Below are positions 62,878 through 64,000 of a stretch of 64,000 bases of DNA, in pieces (positions within the stretch are counted from its first letter, which is position 1; each line of letters opens with the position of its first letter). The notes under the pieces were generated by a model that was not told where the DNA came from, did not search any database, and was given only the letters and a program-made list of their open reading frames with translations. The position numbers and the translations under genes are program-made. Source of the stretch: Cepaea nemoralis (taxonomy: Eukaryota > Mollusca > Gastropoda > Stylommatophora > Helicidae); assembly GCA_014155875.1 (NCBI GenBank), contig JACEFZ010004196.1, forward strand, positions 1,277,001-1,341,000. Direction: 5' to 3'.

Positions 62878-64000
62878 ATGAACGTCTGTGGTTTCAATAG
62901 TAAAGAAGAAGAGCTTATAGAAACAATGGAAGAGAGGAAAATTGGACTGATGGGAATAGCGGACACCAGAACAAAGGGGAAAGGATGCAAGGAGCTCCAC
63001 CACAGTTACACGTTTGTTTACTCTGGAGTAGAACAGCAAGAAAGGGCAAGACATGGTGTGGGAATAGTCATTGAAGCACGGCTAACAAGAGGAATACTAG
63101 AAATAAAATATATATCAGAAAGAATCATAACAGTGAGAATAAAAGAACAAACAATTACAACATATGTACAAATATACGCACCATGTAATGCAAACAATAA
63201 TGAGCAAGAATGCGAGGACTTCTGCGAAGACATACATGACGTGCTAAATAAAATAGATAAGCAGGACAACATCATAGTTATGGGAGACTTCAATGCAAGA
63301 CTAGGACATAACAGAGTGGGCAAAGAAAAACATCTGGGAGCATTTGGAGATCAGCATAATGAAAGGAATGATAACGTAAGTAGACTGATAGAGCTTTGCA
63401 GCCAACACGACCTCTATATAACAAACACATTCTATAAACATAAAGATTCACAAGTATACACCTGGTATAAATGGAACGATCTAGATACCAAAAGCCAAAT
63501 TGATTTTATATTAACAAGAAATAACAGAAAGAGAAATATATTAGATTCAAGGGCAGTGCCCAATTTCAGTATAAACATAGATCATAAAGCAGTCGTTGCC
63601 ACAATAAGAACCATCAGAAGAAGAAAACAAAGAGCAGGAAAATACATGCCATGCAAATCGGTAAACTTAAAAAACCTTAAAGACGAGGCAGTAAGGAAAA
63701 TTAGGAGAAAGAACTAACTGAACTCTTTGTAAAATTACCTACAGAAAGAAAAACAGTGGAAGAAGAATGGGAGATGTTCAAATCAAGCATTTTAAATACT
63801 GCAAAAATAACATGTGGAACCACGAAAAAACGCAAAACACGGATAAAGAAAATAACAAGTTGGTGGAACGCAGAAGTAAAGAAAGCGGTAAAAGACAAAA
63901 AGGACAAATATAAAAAGTGGTTGAAGAGCAAACAGGAATGTGATTACATAGAATATAGAATAGCGAGAAGACGTGAGTAGAATAGTAAAGAGGGAAAAAC
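62878..64000 (+). pseudogene. LINE ORF 5' part: APE endonuclease, one frameshift, cut by window edge
   Basis: The ATG at 62,878 starts MNVCGFNSKEEELIETM. Endonuclease motifs: LMGIADTRTKG, VQIYAPCN, IIVMGDFNARLG, SQIDFILTRN, NIDHKAVVA. The frame is lost near 63,700 (stop at 63,715-63,717) and continues one frame over with VEEEWEMFKSSILNTAKI and TSWWNAEVKKAV to at least 63,980. RT would lie beyond the window. Confidence 0.85.

Overview
The window is metazoan nuclear DNA made almost wholly of mobile and virus-derived sequence. The evidence is nested LINEs, a Ty3/Gypsy LTR element, a hAT-type element, tRNA-derived SINEs, a C2H2 zinc-finger gene with a recognisable splice acceptor, and a Polinton/adintovirus-type element. 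The mix suits an invertebrate or basal chordate genome, but nothing seen fixes the phylum.

Region 1 (1-~11.05 kb) is the right-hand part of an endogenous Polinton/adintovirus-like double-stranded DNA element, cut by the left window edge. It has a jelly-roll-type capsid candidate, an A32/FtsK-like packaging ATPase, a retroviral-type integrase and a protein-primed-type family B DNA polymerase. It also carries several small conserved-looking membrane and coiled-coil genes of unknown function and a Cys-rich gene upstream of the polymerase. Genes are tightly packed, with two TAATG stop/start overlaps and 3' ends overlapping convergently. At least five genes are broken by single frameshifts or in-frame stops, so this copy is decayed. 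No adenain-type protease is visible; it may lie left of the window.

Region 2 (~11.05-28.8 kb): a GT-rich simple repeat, a LINE fragment, then an old Tx1/L1-like LINE (ORF1, APE endonuclease, RT). The LINE is split at 13,478/25,762 by a 12.28-kb composite Gypsy element with a 4-bp target duplication. The composite has four LTRs, one of them inverted. The two outer LTRs are identical, while the inner ones carry shared differences. gag and pol overlap around a canonical -1 slippery heptamer.

Region 3 (28.8-37.5 kb): degenerate ~0.9-kb AT-rich repeats, LINE and SINE fragments, a 66-bp minisatellite, and the only likely host gene, a minus-strand C2H2 zinc-finger gene of 748 codons whose ORF is bracketed by stops inside otherwise continuous coding sequence.

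Region 4 (37.5-56.8 kb): nested insertions. These are a hAT-type element (8-bp duplication) carrying a LINE; a nearly intact RNase H-bearing LINE inserted inside an older copy of its own family; an intact RTE-like LINE with an 11-bp duplication; and a 1.64-kb non-coding element with a 13-bp duplication inside an older RTE-like copy. Several SINEs are scattered through it.

Region 5 (56.8-64 kb): mostly non-coding sequence with a SINE, then a nearly complete LINE with one inserted base, a (TA)n tract flanked by LINE ends, and the 5' half of another LINE running off the right edge.
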